Assembly (NCBI RefSeq): GCF_025966695.1
Contig: NZ_JAOEIY010000002.1
Location: 528,298 to 592,297, forward strand
From: Stutzerimonas sp. S1
Lineage (GTDB): Bacteria > Pseudomonadota > Gammaproteobacteria > Pseudomonadales > Pseudomonadaceae
DNA length: 64,000 nt
Reading direction: 5' to 3'
A model generated the notes under the pieces. It saw nothing but the letters and a program-made list of their open reading frames with translations, did not search any database and was not told the DNA's origin. The position numbers and the translations under genes were made by a program. Positions 31,612 through 41,523 of the stretch are shown one piece after another (within the stretch, counting starts at the first letter, position 1; each line of letters starts with the position of its first letter).

Positions 31612-32472
31612 TCAGTCGTTGCTGGGCTTGTTGATAGCCTGCAGGACGTACTGCGGCAGTGCGAAGGCGCCGATGTGGACGTGCGGATTGTAATAGCGGG
31701 TGACAATTCCGCTGCCGGCAAAACGCTGTGCCAGTGTCTCCAACGGCAGTTTTCGGCTGTCGGCACTGCAGGCGCCCCAGGCGAACGTCATTGCACCACC
31801 GATATAGGTCGGCACCGCGGCCTGATAGAAATGCCAGTCGGCAAACAAGCCCTGCATGCGCTTGGCCGTAGTCTGCACCTCACCCAGCTGCATGAACGGT
31901 GTGCCATTCTGGGTGGCCAGAATGCCGCCGTCGTTCAGGCAGCGGCGACAGGCTTGATAGAAGTTCTCCGAAAACAACACTTCGCCCGGACCGATGGGGT
32001 CGGTGGAATCGGAGATGATCACATCGAACTTTTCCTCGGTGGTGGCGACGAAGTGCATGCCGTCGTCGATCACCAGATTGAGCCGCGGATCGTCGAACGC
32101 GCCAGCGGAATGGTTCGGCAGGAACTCCTTGCACATGTCCACCACGGTGCCGTCGATCTCGACCATGGTGATGCTCTCGATATCGCGGTGACGCGCCACT
32201 TCACGCAGGATGCCGCCGTCGCCGCCACCGATGATCAGCACCCGACGGGCCAGGCCGTGGGCCAGAATCGGCACGTGAGTGAGCATTTCGTGGTAGATGA
32301 ACTCGTCGGCTTCGGTGGTCTGGATAACCCCGTCCAGAGCCATCACACGGCCCATGCGGGCATTCTCGAAGATCACCAGATGCTGATGTTCGGTACGCAC
32401 TTCATGCAGCAGCTTGTCCATCTGGAACCGCTGGCCGTATCCCTCGTAGAGAGTTTCCTGATAGTCGCTCAT
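31612..32472 (-). CDS. speE: Polyamine aminopropyltransferase (spermidine synthase)
   Basis: A 286-residue enzyme transferring aminopropyl from decarboxylated SAM to putrescine. It has the start [16 protein letters not shown], the SAM site [18 protein letters not shown], and the catalytic [21 protein letters not shown] 32472 is preferred over an upstream codon because the family begins exactly here. The released methylthioadenosine is the feed for the mtn genes encoded nearby. Confidence 0.95.
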   Translation of the reverse strand: MSDYQETLYEGYGQRFQMDKLLHEVRTEHQHLVIFENARMGRVMALDGVIQTTEADEFIYHEMLTHVPILAHGLARRVLIIGGGDGGILREVARHRDIESITMVEIDGTVVDMCKEFLPNHSAGAFDDPRLNLVIDDGMHFVATTEEKFDVIISDSTDPIGPGEVLFSENFYQACRRCLNDGGILATQNGTPFMQLGEVQTTAKRMQGLFADWHFYQAAVPTYIGGAMTFAWGACSADSRKLPLETLAQRFAGSGIVTRYYNPHVHIGAFALPQYVLQAINKPSND

Positions 32473-32671
32473 GGGGGTCTCCCTTGGCAGAGGTGGCAAC
32501 CTTACAAAGCTGGCAACCGTCTGCTAACTGGCTGGCGTAACGGGCAACGGCGCGCCGTTGCCCAAAGAAAAAGAGGCGCATTCTACGTTGGCTGGTATGA
32601 CAGGGGGAACCTTGCACTTTGAAAGCACACTTTGGAACGACAGGCAGCAAGCAACGGCCTAAGCTGCGCCC

Positions 32672-33559
32672 ATGACCGAATCCGCGCTGCTGCCGTACCT
32701 GCCGCCGTGGGACTGGCAACAGTTCCATAGCCACTTCGCCTTGCGGCTGCTGCCCGGGGTCGAAGCGCTCGACGACGACCGCTACAGCCGTAGCGTACGG
32801 CTGCGCGACAGCTGCGGCTGGTTCAGTGTGCGGCCGATCGCAGACCACCCTGCTCTGGAGCTTACGTTCGGAGATTCGTTGCGCCCGTACGGACAGCAAC
32901 TGCTGAGCAGAGTACGCACGATGTTCGATCTGGACGCCGATCCGCACACCATCGTCCGGAATTTTGCCGCCGATCCGCTGCTCGGGCCGCTGGTAGCTGC
33001 GAATCCGGGACTGCGCCTGCCGACCGCTTTCGATCCGTTCGAGCAGGCCGTACGCGCCATCGTCGGTCAGCAGGTCACGGTCAAGGCAGCCGTGACCATT
33101 ACTCGCCGCCTGGTGGAGCGCCTCGGCGAACCTTTGCCGAATGCGCCGGCGCCACTGGCATTGTTGTTCCCGGCGGCGCAGCGCATCGCCGAAGACTCTC
33201 TCCCCAACATCGGTATGCCGGGTCGCCGCGTCGAAGCGCTGCGCCGATTCGCTGGAGCGGTCGCCGAGGGCGCGCTGCAGTTGCACGCCGAGGACGGCGC
33301 CGACGCGTTGGTAAGACGCCTTTGCGCGCTACCTGGCATCGGCCCGTGGACCGCCGAGTACATCGCCTTGCGTGGTTTCGGTGAGGCCGATGCGTTCCCC
33401 GCCGCCGATCTGGGGCTGCTCAAGGCCCCGGTCTGGGGCGCGGCCGGCGTCTCGGCCAAGGCGCTCGGTGCACGCGCGCAGGCCTGGCGACCGTGGCGCG
33501 CCTACGCAACCATACATCTCTGGCACGATTACTCCACGGGACCCACGGATCGCTCCTGA
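32672..33559 (+). CDS. AlkA-type DNA-3-methyladenine glycosylase
   Basis: A 295-residue base-excision glycosylase. An AlkA_N domain (residues about 14-125) is followed by an HhH-GPD domain with QAVRAIVGQQVTVKAA, LPGIGPWTAEYIALRGFG and the catalytic aspartate in AADLGL. It removes alkylated purines. It carries no Ada-type AraC/cysteine N-terminal domain, so it is the plain AlkA form. The order speE-alkA is shared with P. aeruginosa. Confidence 0.9.
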   Translation: MTESALLPYLPPWDWQQFHSHFALRLLPGVEALDDDRYSRSVRLRDSCGWFSVRPIADHPALELTFGDSLRPYGQQLLSRVRTMFDLDADPHTIVRNFAADPLLGPLVAANPGLRLPTAFDPFEQAVRAIVGQQVTVKAAVTITRRLVERLGEPLPNAPAPLALLFPAAQRIAEDSLPNIGMPGRRVEALRRFAGAVAEGALQLHAEDGADALVRRLCALPGIGPWTAEYIALRGFGEADAFPAADLGLLKAPVWGAAGVSAKALGARAQAWRPWRAYATIHLWHDYSTGPTDRS

Positions 33560-33565
33560 AAGCTG

Positions 33566-33757
33566 CTACAGCCGAGCTTTGCCGAACGGCCAGACTGCGG
33601 CCGCCCACATCACCACGCCAACCACAGGTAGCAGCAGGATCACCAGGCTCCAGACGATCTTGCGACCCAACTCGATGCGGCTGCACCAGACATGCACGAT
33701 CGCAATCAGATCGAGCAGCGCTACGGCAACGGCCAGCGGTCCGCTGAGACTGTCCAT
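33566..33757 (-). CDS. Small PLDc_N-domain membrane protein (second of a tandem pair)
   Basis: A 63-residue protein with two membrane helices (LAVAVALLDLIAIVHVW and KIVWSLVILLLPVVGVVMW), matching the PLDc_N (phospholipase D-nuclease N-terminal) family. An in-frame ATG at 33787 would add 10 residues and overlap the neighbour, and neither start has a strong ribosome site. It resembles the gene just upstream, suggesting a tandem duplication. Function unknown. Confidence 0.6.
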   Translation of the reverse strand: MDSLSGPLAVAVALLDLIAIVHVWCSRIELGRKIVWSLVILLLPVVGVVMWAAAVWPFGKARL

Positions 33758-33761
33758 CGCG

Positions 33762-33974
33762 TCAGGGCCGGACCGGCCCACGATCATCTGGGCGGTTGCC
33801 CCGGGGACCCATGATGCCCCAGATGATCAGGCCGACGAGCGGCAGAATAACGATCAGTAGCACCCATAGAACCTTCTTGCCGGTGGCACTGTCGCTGCGT
33901 AGCACGCTGATGATGGCCCAGATATCCAGGATCAGGATGATCAGACCGAAGAAACCGCCGAAGGCATCCGACAT
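33762..33974 (-). CDS. Small PLDc_N-domain membrane protein (first of a tandem pair)
   Basis: A 70-residue two-helix membrane protein, MSDAFGGFFGLIILILDIWA then KVLWVLLIVILPLVGLIIW, with a GPRGNRPDDRG tail. It has the PLDc_N pattern I.DI..I..V. / W...I..LP..G.I.W. Such short proteins are common in Pseudomonas and have no assigned role. Confidence 0.75.
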   Translation of the reverse strand: MSDAFGGFFGLIILILDIWAIISVLRSDSATGKKVLWVLLIVILPLVGLIIWGIMGPRGNRPDDRGPVRP

Positions 33975-34044
33975 GAGTACGCTCCTGTTGGGATAGGTAC
34001 GTACTTAGGATGCCCCCGCGCCGGCAGGGTTCAGTGCAGTGCGG

Positions 34045-34728
34045 TCAGAGCTGCGCCGGCTCGATCGCGGCGAAGCTGGAAACGGTCGTGTGACCATCAA
34101 GCGCGCCACCGTGCCGCGCCAGGCCGAAGGTGCGCATACCGGCCTGCCGCGCCGCATCGAGTTCCTCGACCACGTCGGAGAGAAACAGCACCTGCTCGGC
34201 CGGGAGGCCGATCGCGGCAGCGATGCGCCGGTAGGAATCCGCCTCGCGCTTGTGCCCGCTGGTGGTATCGAAGTAGCCGGAAAACAGCGGGGTCAGGTCG
34301 CCCGCCTCCGAGCAACCGAAAATCAGCTTCTGCGCCTGGATCGAACCCGACGAATAAACGTACAGGTCGAAACCGAGCTGCTTCCAGCGTTTCAGCGCCG
34401 CCACCGCATCCGGATAGACGTGCCCCTTCAGTTGCCCGGCCCGATAGCCTTCGGCCCAGACCATACCCTGCAGTGCTTTGAGCGAGGTGGCCTTGCGGTC
34501 GCTGGCGATCCAGTCGAGCAGGATATCGATCACCCGTTCGACATCTGCGTCGGCTTCGCCACTTTCACTGCGCACCGCTTCGATCTGGGCCGCCACTGCG
34601 GGTTCATCGGCATGGCTGCGGACGTACTGCGGCAGATGTTCGCGGGCATACGGAAACAGCACGTCGAAGACGAAACTCACCGCACTGGTGGTGCCCTCGA
34701 TGTCAGTAAGGATGGCTTTGATTGGCAT
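34045..34728 (-). CDS. mtnC: Enolase-phosphatase E1 (methionine salvage)
   Basis: A 227-residue HAD-family bifunctional enzyme that enolises and dephosphorylates 2,3-diketo-5-methylthiopentyl-1-phosphate. The nucleophile motif is [12 protein letters not shown], with [14 protein letters not shown] and [17 protein letters not shown]. The start is ATG 34728, 2 bp after the mtnD stop. An upstream open extension lies inside mtnD. It ends the mtnB-mtnD-mtnC run. Confidence 0.93.
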   Translation of the reverse strand: MPIKAILTDIEGTTSAVSFVFDVLFPYAREHLPQYVRSHADEPAVAAQIEAVRSESGEADADVERVIDILLDWIASDRKATSLKALQGMVWAEGYRAGQLKGHVYPDAVAALKRWKQLGFDLYVYSSGSIQAQKLIFGCSEAGDLTPLFSGYFDTTSGHKREADSYRRIAAAIGLPAEQVLFLSDVVEELDAARQAGMRTFGLARHGGALDGHTTVSSFAAIEPAQL

Positions 34729-34730
34729 CC

Positions 34731-35276
34731 TCAGTCCTCCAACCGGGGGAACTGGTCTGCAATGCGCTCGCCGGTGAACTGCGCAACCCAGCCTTCCGGG
34801 TTGTTGAACATCCGGATAGCGACGAAATGCGGATTCTCGCCCATGTCGAACCAGTGGCGAGTACCGGCCGGTACCGAGATCAGATCGTTCTTTTCGCACA
34901 GCACGGCATAGACCATATCGTCGATGTGCAGGGTGAACAGCCCGCGACCGGCGACGAAGAAGCGGACCTCGTCTTCAGCGTGACGGTGCTCGTCGAGGAA
35001 CTTAGCGCGCAGCTCGGCCTTCTGCGGATGGTCGCTGGTCAGGCTGATGACATCGACCGTGACATAGCCGCGCTCGGCCATCAGCTTGTCGATCTGCGGT
35101 CGATAGGCCGCGATGACCTCGTCCTGACTCGCGCCAGCGGCGATCGGCGCACTGGCTTCCCAGCGCTCCAGACGTACACCAACATCGCCCAGGGTCGCGG
35201 CGATGTCTTCGATATGGGTCAGCACCTTGAGCGGCTGTTCGGGACGATTCTCGTGGTAAACGCTGAGGACACTCAT
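34731..35276 (-). CDS. mtnD: Acireductone dioxygenase
   Basis: A 181-residue cupin enzyme that cleaves acireductone to the ketoacid precursor of methionine (Fe form) or to methylthiopropionate, CO and formate (Ni form). The metal-binding motif [15 protein letters not shown] and the distal [21 protein letters not shown] are both present. It sits between mtnB and mtnC. Confidence 0.95.
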   Translation of the reverse strand: MSVLSVYHENRPEQPLKVLTHIEDIAATLGDVGVRLERWEASAPIAAGASQDEVIAAYRPQIDKLMAERGYVTVDVISLTSDHPQKAELRAKFLDEHRHAEDEVRFFVAGRGLFTLHIDDMVYAVLCEKNDLISVPAGTRHWFDMGENPHFVAIRMFNNPEGWVAQFTGERIADQFPRLED

Positions 35277-35329
35277 GTTCGGCTCTCCGAAAGTCTTTTA
35301 GCCGGTCGGTTGCCGGCAACGGCAGGAAT

Positions 35330-35950
35330 TTATTTGGTTTGCAGGGCACGCATCTTCAGTTCGCAATCAAAGAGGAACTCAAACGCCTCGATCTGCCGCA
35401 GCGCATCGCTCATCTTCTCTCCCCAGGTGTACAGACCGTGGCCGCGGATCAGGTAGCCGACACAGTCCGGATGTTCGTCAAGCCAGGGTTGCACCTTCGC
35501 TGCCAGGCGGCCGATGTCCTGATCGTTGTCGAAGATCGGTATCAGCACTTGTGCTTCATGACTCGAGATGCCGCTGAAAGCCTTCTGCAGTTCGTAGTCG
35601 GCAAACACCAATGAATCGCCCAAAGTCAGGCGCGAGAGCACCGTGGCGTTGACTGAGTGGGTGTGCAGTACTGCGCCGATCTCTGGCTTCCAGCGGTAGA
35701 GCTGGGTGTGTAGCAGCGTTTCGGCGGAGGGCTTCTTGCCCTCCTCCAGACTGTTGCCATCCATGTCGACGGCGAGCAGATCGTCGCGCCCCAACTCACC
35801 CTTGTGCTTGCCGGACACGGTGAGCAGCACCTCGGCGCTGGTCAGTCGGGCGGAGTAGTTGCTACTGGTGGCCGGCGACCAGCCACGACCGTAGAGAAAG
35901 CGCCCAGCGTCAATGATCGCCTGGGCCAGATGTTCACGCGTGGCAGTCAT
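35330..35950 (-). CDS. mtnB: Methylthioribulose-1-phosphate dehydratase
   Basis: A 206-residue class II aldolase-like dehydratase in methionine salvage. Metal-binding histidines are in AVLHTHSVNATVLSRL and IRGHGLYTWG. The opening YGRGWSPATSSNYSARL is typical. Start 35950 overlaps the end of the MFS gene by 17 bp, so the transporter and salvage genes are likely one transcript. Confidence 0.95.
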   Translation of the reverse strand: MTATREHLAQAIIDAGRFLYGRGWSPATSSNYSARLTSAEVLLTVSGKHKGELGRDDLLAVDMDGNSLEEGKKPSAETLLHTQLYRWKPEIGAVLHTHSVNATVLSRLTLGDSLVFADYELQKAFSGISSHEAQVLIPIFDNDQDIGRLAAKVQPWLDEHPDCVGYLIRGHGLYTWGEKMSDALRQIEAFEFLFDCELKMRALQTK

Positions 35951-37097
35951 GCCGGTCCTCCTGCAAACGGAAAGCAATGATAACGGCTGCAGCCAGAGCC
36001 GCCAGGCTGGCGATGGCGAAGGTCCACTGCGGACCGAGGCTGCTCCAGCTGTAACCGGAATACAACGCACCCAGCGCTCCGCCGACGCCGGCCAAGGTGG
36101 CATACAAAGCCTGCCCCTGGCCCTGCTGGCGAGAGCCGAAGCTGCGCTGGACGAAGTGGATGGCTGCAGCATGAAAGCTACCGAACGTCGCGGCGTGCAT
36201 CAGCTGGGCAATCAGCAGCAATGCCAGATGATCCGCCAGCCCGCCCAAGATGAGCCAGCGCAACGCGGCCAACAGAAAACTTGCAGCCAGTACCTGGCGC
36301 AGCGTGAAGCGCTCCAATAGGCGCGCCATTCCCAGAAACAGCAGAATTTCCGCCACTACACCCAGCGCCCAGAGCAGGCCGATGGTACTGCGGGCATAAC
36401 CCAACGCTTCCAGATGGATGCTTAGAAAGGTGTAGTAGGGCCCGTGGGAGAGCTGCATCAGTCCCACGCTGAGGTAGAACGCTAGAACGCCGGGCCGGCA
36501 CAGCTGGCGCAGGAAGCCGCCCTGCTCCGTCAGCTCCCGGTGGGCAGGCTCGGCGTTCGGCACCCACAGGCTGCTGACGACGATACCAGTCATGATTGCC
36601 AGTACCACCAGCGGATAAACATCCAGACCCAGCCCCTCGAACGCCAGCCCCAGACCGACCACGGCGAGAATGAAGCCGATGCTGCCCCACAGACGAATCT
36701 GACTGTAGCGCGCCGGCTGCTCGCGCAGATGCGCCAGGGTGATCACCTCGAACTGCGGCAGAACCGCATGCCAGAAGAACGCATGCAAGGCCATCACCAG
36801 CGCGAGCCAGGCATAGCTCTTGTCGATGAGAATCAGACTGAACGACAGCAGTGTGCACAGCGCACCCAGTCGTACGATACGTAGGCGCTGCCCGGTCACG
36901 TCGCCGAGCCAGCCCCAGAGATTGGGCGCGATGCAGCGCATCAGCATGGGTATCGCCACCAGCTCACCGATGCGCGCCGGCGAGAAGCCCAAGTGCTCGA
37001 AATACAGACCGAGAAACGGCGCAGTCGCACCCAGCAGACCAAAATAGAACAGGTAAAAGCCAGACAGGCGCCAGTAAGGCAACGCTGGCGGCATCAC
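35934..37097 (-). CDS. MFS transporter (HcaT/YhhS-like) in the methionine-salvage cluster
   Basis: A 387-residue protein (386 from the second ATG) with 12 predicted membrane helices. It belongs to the MFS_1-like/HcaT group: WRLSGFYLFYFGLLGATAPFL at the N-terminus, then RCIAPNLWGWLGD and SQIRLWGSIGFIL. The overlap with mtnB suggests it moves a salvage-related compound such as methylthioadenosine, methylthioribose or methionine. That is inference from position. HcaT homologues are often named for phenylpropionate without evidence. Confidence 0.85.
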   Translation of the reverse strand: MMPPALPYWRLSGFYLFYFGLLGATAPFLGLYFEHLGFSPARIGELVAIPMLMRCIAPNLWGWLGDVTGQRLRIVRLGALCTLLSFSLILIDKSYAWLALVMALHAFFWHAVLPQFEVITLAHLREQPARYSQIRLWGSIGFILAVVGLGLAFEGLGLDVYPLVVLAIMTGIVVSSLWVPNAEPAHRELTEQGGFLRQLCRPGVLAFYLSVGLMQLSHGPYYTFLSIHLEALGYARSTIGLLWALGVVAEILLFLGMARLLERFTLRQVLAASFLLAALRWLILGGLADHLALLLIAQLMHAATFGSFHAAAIHFVQRSFGSRQQGQGQALYATLAGVGGALGALYSGYSWSSLGPQWTFAIASLAALAAAVIIAFRLQEDRHDCHA

Positions 37098-37164
37098 GCC
37101 GCCTGAACGCGAGGTGACGCCTGCCGGAAAGCGGTCAACGCCAGCATCCGACGCACGTCCGCCC

Positions 37165-38256
37165 TCACAGTTGTGGCAACACCGGAGTAGTTACCCGTAC
37201 ATCGGCATTCTGCGCGCGGTGACGCAACAGGTGGTCCAGCAGCACGATAGCCATCATCGCCTCGGCGATCGGCGTCGCGCGGATGCCGACACAGGGGTCG
37301 TGACGGCCCTTGGTAATGACATCCACCGCTTCGCCGTTCACATCGATGGAGCGACCGGGGGTGGTGATGCTCGAGGTCGGCTTGAGCGCCAAGTGGGCGA
37401 CGATCGGCTGGCCGCTGGAGATGCCGCCGAGAATGCCGCCCGCGTTATTGGACAGAAAGCCCTGCGGGGTCAGCTCGTCGCGGTGCTCGGTGCCGCGCTG
37501 GGCCACCGAGGCGAAACCGGCGCCGATCTCGACACCCTTGACCGCGTTGATGCTCATCAACGCGTGGGCCAGCTCGGCGTCCAGTCGGTCGAAGATCGGC
37601 TCGCCGAGGCCCGGCGGCACGCCCTCGGCGACCACGGTGATCTTTGCGCCCACCGAATCCTGGTCACGGCGCAGCTGGTCCATGTAGGCCTCCAGCTCCG
37701 GCACCTTGTCCGGGTCAGAGCTGAAGAAGGCGTTCTGCTCGACGCTGTCCCAGGTCTTGAACGGAATCTCGATCGGGCCGAGCTGACTCATGTAGCCGCG
37801 CACCTGGATGCCCAGGGTCGCCAGGTACTTCTTGGCGATGGCACCGGCGGCGACGCGCATGGCGGTCTCGCGCGCCGAACTGCGGCCGCCGCCGCGGTAG
37901 TCGCGCAAGCCGTACTTATGATGGTAGGTGTAGTCGGCGTGGGCCGGACGGAACAGGTCCTTGATGGCCGAGTAGTCCTTGGACTTCTGGTCAGTGTTGC
38001 GGATCAAGAGGCCGATCGGGCAACCGGTGGTTTTGCCCTCGAACACGCCGGAGAGGATTTCCACCTCGTCGGCTTCCTGGCGCTGCGTGGTATGTCGGCT
38101 GGTGCCGGGCTTGCGACGGTCGAGGTCGCGCTGCAGGTCTTCCAGCGTCAGCTCCAGCCCGGGTGGGCAGCCATCGACGATGGCCACCAGCGCAGGACCA
38201 TGGCTTTCGCCGGCGGTGGTGACGGTGAACAGCTTGCCGTAGGTATTGCCGGACAT
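37165..38256 (-). CDS. aroC: Chorismate synthase
   Basis: A 363-residue FMN-dependent enzyme making chorismate from EPSP, the last step of the shikimate pathway. The signatures [38 protein letters not shown] and [19 protein letters not shown] are complete. It is full length. It may be cotranscribed with the downstream MFS-mtn genes, since the gap is about 70 bp. Confidence 0.96.
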   Translation of the reverse strand: MSGNTYGKLFTVTTAGESHGPALVAIVDGCPPGLELTLEDLQRDLDRRKPGTSRHTTQRQEADEVEILSGVFEGKTTGCPIGLLIRNTDQKSKDYSAIKDLFRPAHADYTYHHKYGLRDYRGGGRSSARETAMRVAAGAIAKKYLATLGIQVRGYMSQLGPIEIPFKTWDSVEQNAFFSSDPDKVPELEAYMDQLRRDQDSVGAKITVVAEGVPPGLGEPIFDRLDAELAHALMSINAVKGVEIGAGFASVAQRGTEHRDELTPQGFLSNNAGGILGGISSGQPIVAHLALKPTSSITTPGRSIDVNGEAVDVITKGRHDPCVGIRATPIAEAMMAIVLLDHLLRHRAQNADVRVTTPVLPQL

Positions 38257-38411
38257 GCAGGACGCTCCGCGATCGACCGAAAAACAGGGGCCGGAAGTAT
38301 ACCTGAGCCGCGCCTGGTTTCATCGCCCCTGGCGGCAGAGCATACTGGCGCGACGGCGAACCTTGCCGGCATCACCGCATCCAAACGCCTTTGTGCCCAG
38401 CGAACCCATCC

Positions 38412-39377
38412 ATGCGCGCCCTGCTGATACTGCTGCTATTGATCATGCCCACCCCGTTCGCTCAGGCCCAGACTCTCCTCACCCAGGCCCTCAATCTGGA
38501 CACCGGCAACGGCGTACTGCAAGGCAGCCTGCTGTTGCCGAAAAGCAACCAGCCGGTACCGGTGGCGCTTTTGATCGCCGGCTCAGGCCCCACCGACCGT
38601 GACGGCAACAATCCTGCAGGGCCCAACGACAGCCTCAAGCGTCTAGCCCAGGGCCTGGCAAAACTGGGCGTAGCCAGCTTGCGCTACGACAAGCGCGGTG
38701 TGGGCGCAAGCCTCGCCGCCGCACCGGACGAGCGCGATCTGAGCGTCGAGGCCTATGTCAGCGATGCACTGGCCTGGAGCGCGAAACTCAAGCGCGACTC
38801 GCGCTTCGGTAAGCTGATCCTCATCGGTCATAGCGAAGGTGCGCTGATCGCCAGCCTCGCAGCACCGCAGTCCGGGGCCGTGGCGCTGGTGAGCATCGCC
38901 GGCAGCGGCCGGCCCATCGCCGATGTTCTGCGCGAACAGCTGCAAGGCCGGCTTCCTCCCGCACTGCTCGCCAGCAGCCATTTCCTGCTTGACGAGCTCC
39001 AGGCCGGTCGCCTCCATGCGCAGGTACCCGAACCGCTGCACGTGCTGTTCCGACCCAGTGTGCAGCCCTATCTGATTTCGCTGTTTCGCCAGAATCCGGC
39101 GGACGCCTTCGCTGCTGCTGGCGTGCCGGCGCTGATCGCTCAGGGTACCGAGGACATTCAGGTCGGCATCGAGGATGCTCAGGCGCTCAAACGCGCCAAG
39201 CCCGACGCAGTCCTTGCGCTGGTCGGCGGAATGAATCACATCCTGCGCATCGTGCCGGCGAACACCCGCCAACCATTAGCGTCCTACGATGATCCGGGCT
39301 TGCCAATCGCCCAGCCGCTGCTCATGAACATTCGCGACTTCCTGATCAGCAATGGCGTTCTGCCACCCTCTAGTTAG
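38412..39377 (+). CDS. Secreted alpha/beta hydrolase
   Basis: A 321-residue protein with an N-terminal signal (MRALLILLLLIMPTPFAQAQ) and an alpha/beta-hydrolase fold: LLIAGSGPTDRDGNNP, LRYDKRGVGAS, nucleophile elbow LIGHSEGALIASL, and a late histidine in GGMNHILR. Start 38412 is chosen so that the signal peptide is N-terminal. It resembles peptidase-S9-like or acyl hydrolases of unknown substrate. It is divergent from aroC. Confidence 0.82.
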   Translation: MRALLILLLLIMPTPFAQAQTLLTQALNLDTGNGVLQGSLLLPKSNQPVPVALLIAGSGPTDRDGNNPAGPNDSLKRLAQGLAKLGVASLRYDKRGVGASLAAAPDERDLSVEAYVSDALAWSAKLKRDSRFGKLILIGHSEGALIASLAAPQSGAVALVSIAGSGRPIADVLREQLQGRLPPALLASSHFLLDELQAGRLHAQVPEPLHVLFRPSVQPYLISLFRQNPADAFAAAGVPALIAQGTEDIQVGIEDAQALKRAKPDAVLALVGGMNHILRIVPANTRQPLASYDDPGLPIAQPLLMNIRDFLISNGVLPPSS

Positions 39378-39455
39378 GCATCGCGCCGCCGATATCACGC
39401 GTGACACGGCAGGAAGCTAGCGCCCAAGCCGTGCGCATGGCCAAGGAACGCGCAG

Positions 39456-40217
39456 ATGACCGACCCCAACGCACAAGACACTCCGCCTCCGCCACAGCAT
39501 CCCTGGGCGGATCTGTTGCCTGAACGATTTCGCCTGCTGCGCCTGGCACCGTTACCTACCGAGCGAGATGGCGGCGCTCGGCCATTGCGCTTCGTAGAAC
39601 TGGCTCAGGTCGAACGCCATAGCCCGGAGCAAAGCTTGCTGCGACTGCACATCCACCTGCCGGGACAGGCCCGCTCCAGGAAACACAACCTTCTGGAAGT
39701 CTGGGCGGATCATCGCAGCAAGGAACTGCGCTTCGGCCCGGACTCCGGCCTGAATATCGAGCCGGCCAACCGCGGGCTCGGACGCTTCTTGCTCGCCCAG
39801 GGCATCGCCTGGGCACAGAAGCGCTGGTCGCATTACCTGGTCGAGGGGGGCTCGCTGCCAAGGGACGTATCCAGCGACGACGCGCAACTACGACGCGACC
39901 ACTGCCTACGGACGCAGGGCTTCGATATCGATTACGCGCAGGCCTCGGGAAAAGCGAGCTATGGAGCCCCGCGGGTCAGTGCCCTGCGTGCAGACTGGAA
40001 CGAAGAGAAGGTACAGATCATCGAGTTGCTCGACGCTGCAGCAATGCTCGAGCAGGCTGATCGCAACTTGCTCGAACAGGACAATCGCATTCGTGAAATG
40101 CAGGAACGGATGAGTCGTCTGCGTCGCGAGGACGGCGCGCTGCGCTTCACCATCGTCTGCCTGATCGCTTTCGCACTGTTCCAGGCCGGTCTGCTGATCT
40201 GGATGGCGACTCGCTAA
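39456..40217 (+). CDS. Conserved hypothetical protein with C-terminal membrane anchor
   Basis: A 253-residue protein I cannot assign to a functional family. Residues about 20-190 are soluble, with PLRFVELAQVERHSPEQSL and NRGLGRFLLAQGIAWAQKRW. The segment 190-228 is a heptad-like coiled coil (MLEQADRNLLEQDNRIREMQ), followed by a single membrane helix near residues 229-250 at the very C-terminus. This is a tail-anchored layout. The region RGLGRFLLAQGIAWAQKRW loosely recalls acetyltransferase folds. P. aeruginosa has a homologous gene beside prmB. Confidence 0.7.
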   Translation: MTDPNAQDTPPPPQHPWADLLPERFRLLRLAPLPTERDGGARPLRFVELAQVERHSPEQSLLRLHIHLPGQARSRKHNLLEVWADHRSKELRFGPDSGLNIEPANRGLGRFLLAQGIAWAQKRWSHYLVEGGSLPRDVSSDDAQLRRDHCLRTQGFDIDYAQASGKASYGAPRVSALRADWNEEKVQIIELLDAAAMLEQADRNLLEQDNRIREMQERMSRLRREDGALRFTIVCLIAFALFQAGLLIWMATR

Positions 40218-40240
40218 CGTCTATCCAAGCAGCACCGACC

Positions 40241-41164
40241 TCAGCAGCGCTGCATCCGCTCGCGGAACAGCGCCTGATGCTCGCGACACTGCTTGGCAGC
40301 CAGCAGGAATACGCCATGCCCCCCTTTGGCGAACTCCAGCCAGGTGAACTCCACTTCTGGATACAACGCCTCGACATGCGCCTGGCTGTTGCCCACTTCG
40401 ACGATCAGCGTGCCGTGCTCGGTGAGATGGTCGGCCGCCTCGGCGAGCATGCGCCGCACCAGATCCAGGCCATCATCGCCGCAAGCCAGCCCCAGCGCCG
40501 GCTCGTGATAGTATTCCTCAGGCATATCAGCGAAATCTTCGGCGTCGACGTACGGCGGATTGGAGATGATCAGATCGAAGCGCTGCCCGGGCAGGCCGTC
40601 GAAACCGTCGCTCTGCACGGTATAGACGCGCTCCTCCAGCCCATGCTGTTCGATGTTGCAATTGGCCACTTCCAGCGCATCGAATGACAGATCGGCAAGC
40701 ACCACTTCGGCGTCGAGAAACTCGTATGCGCAGGCGATGCCGATGCAGCCGGAGCCGGTGCATAGGTCGAGAATCCGCGCCGGGTCCTTCGGCAACCAGG
40801 GACGAAAGCGTTGCTCGATCAGCTCGGCAATCGGTGACCGCGGGATCAGCACACGCTCGTCGACGATAAATGGCAGACCGCAGAACCAGGCCTCGCCAAG
40901 CAGGTATGCCGTTGGCACTCGCTCCTCGATGCGTCGGCGCAGTAACGTCTGCAGCTGCTCGCACTCGTCATCCTCGAGGCGGCAGTCGAGGTAGCTGTCG
41001 GACATTTCCCACGGCAGATGCAAGGCGCCAAGCACCAGCTGCCGGGCCTCGTCCCAGGCATTGTCCGTACCATGACCGAAGAACAGGTGCGCACCGTGAA
41101 ACTGGCTGACAGCCCAACGAATGTAGTCACGCAGAGTGCGCAAGCGGGAAGGCGAAGCGGTCAT
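40241..41164 (-). CDS. prmB: Ribosomal protein L3 glutamine methyltransferase
   Basis: A 307-residue N5-glutamine methyltransferase of the HemK family. The SAM site is [19 protein letters not shown] and the catalytic motif is [14 protein letters not shown]. The longer N-terminal helical domain ([22 protein letters not shown]) distinguishes PrmB from PrmC. It modifies L3 during ribosome assembly. Confidence 0.93.
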   Translation of the reverse strand: MTASPSRLRTLRDYIRWAVSQFHGAHLFFGHGTDNAWDEARQLVLGALHLPWEMSDSYLDCRLEDDECEQLQTLLRRRIEERVPTAYLLGEAWFCGLPFIVDERVLIPRSPIAELIEQRFRPWLPKDPARILDLCTGSGCIGIACAYEFLDAEVVLADLSFDALEVANCNIEQHGLEERVYTVQSDGFDGLPGQRFDLIISNPPYVDAEDFADMPEEYYHEPALGLACGDDGLDLVRRMLAEAADHLTEHGTLIVEVGNSQAHVEALYPEVEFTWLEFAKGGHGVFLLAAKQCREHQALFRERMQRC

Positions 41165-41523
41165 GACAGCGTCTCCGGTAAAAGGCGCGGGAGTTTAACA
41201 GCGTGCGTATACAGCTGCGAGCGGAGTCGGCAGCGTCGAACGAGCTGTCAAACCTCGGCAGAACTTTCTGCCGCAGCGATGCGAAATCGCCGAGATCAGC
41301 TGCTATCGATCTGTAAATGCGCATATTGATTTCAGCACAAACGAGCGCCGGCGCAGTACCCTTGCGACCGCTTACCTGCAAGATGAACAGCAGAAAACCA
41401 AAGCAGCGGACCCTGATAAAGCGCCGAGACGCTGTCGCGGCCAAGCGGTGACGTTCGGCCAAGACGGTTCACATTGCTCAAGTCTGGCGCCACAATCAGC
41501 CCCCCATTCAAAAGGAGTCGGTA
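41165..41523. other. Gap between prmB and the isochorismatase-family gene
   Basis: This 359-bp divergent intergenic region contains no credible gene. The open frames in it lack similarity and ribosome sites. It must contain both promoters, but no clear sigma-70 or regulator site stood out. Confidence 0.5.
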
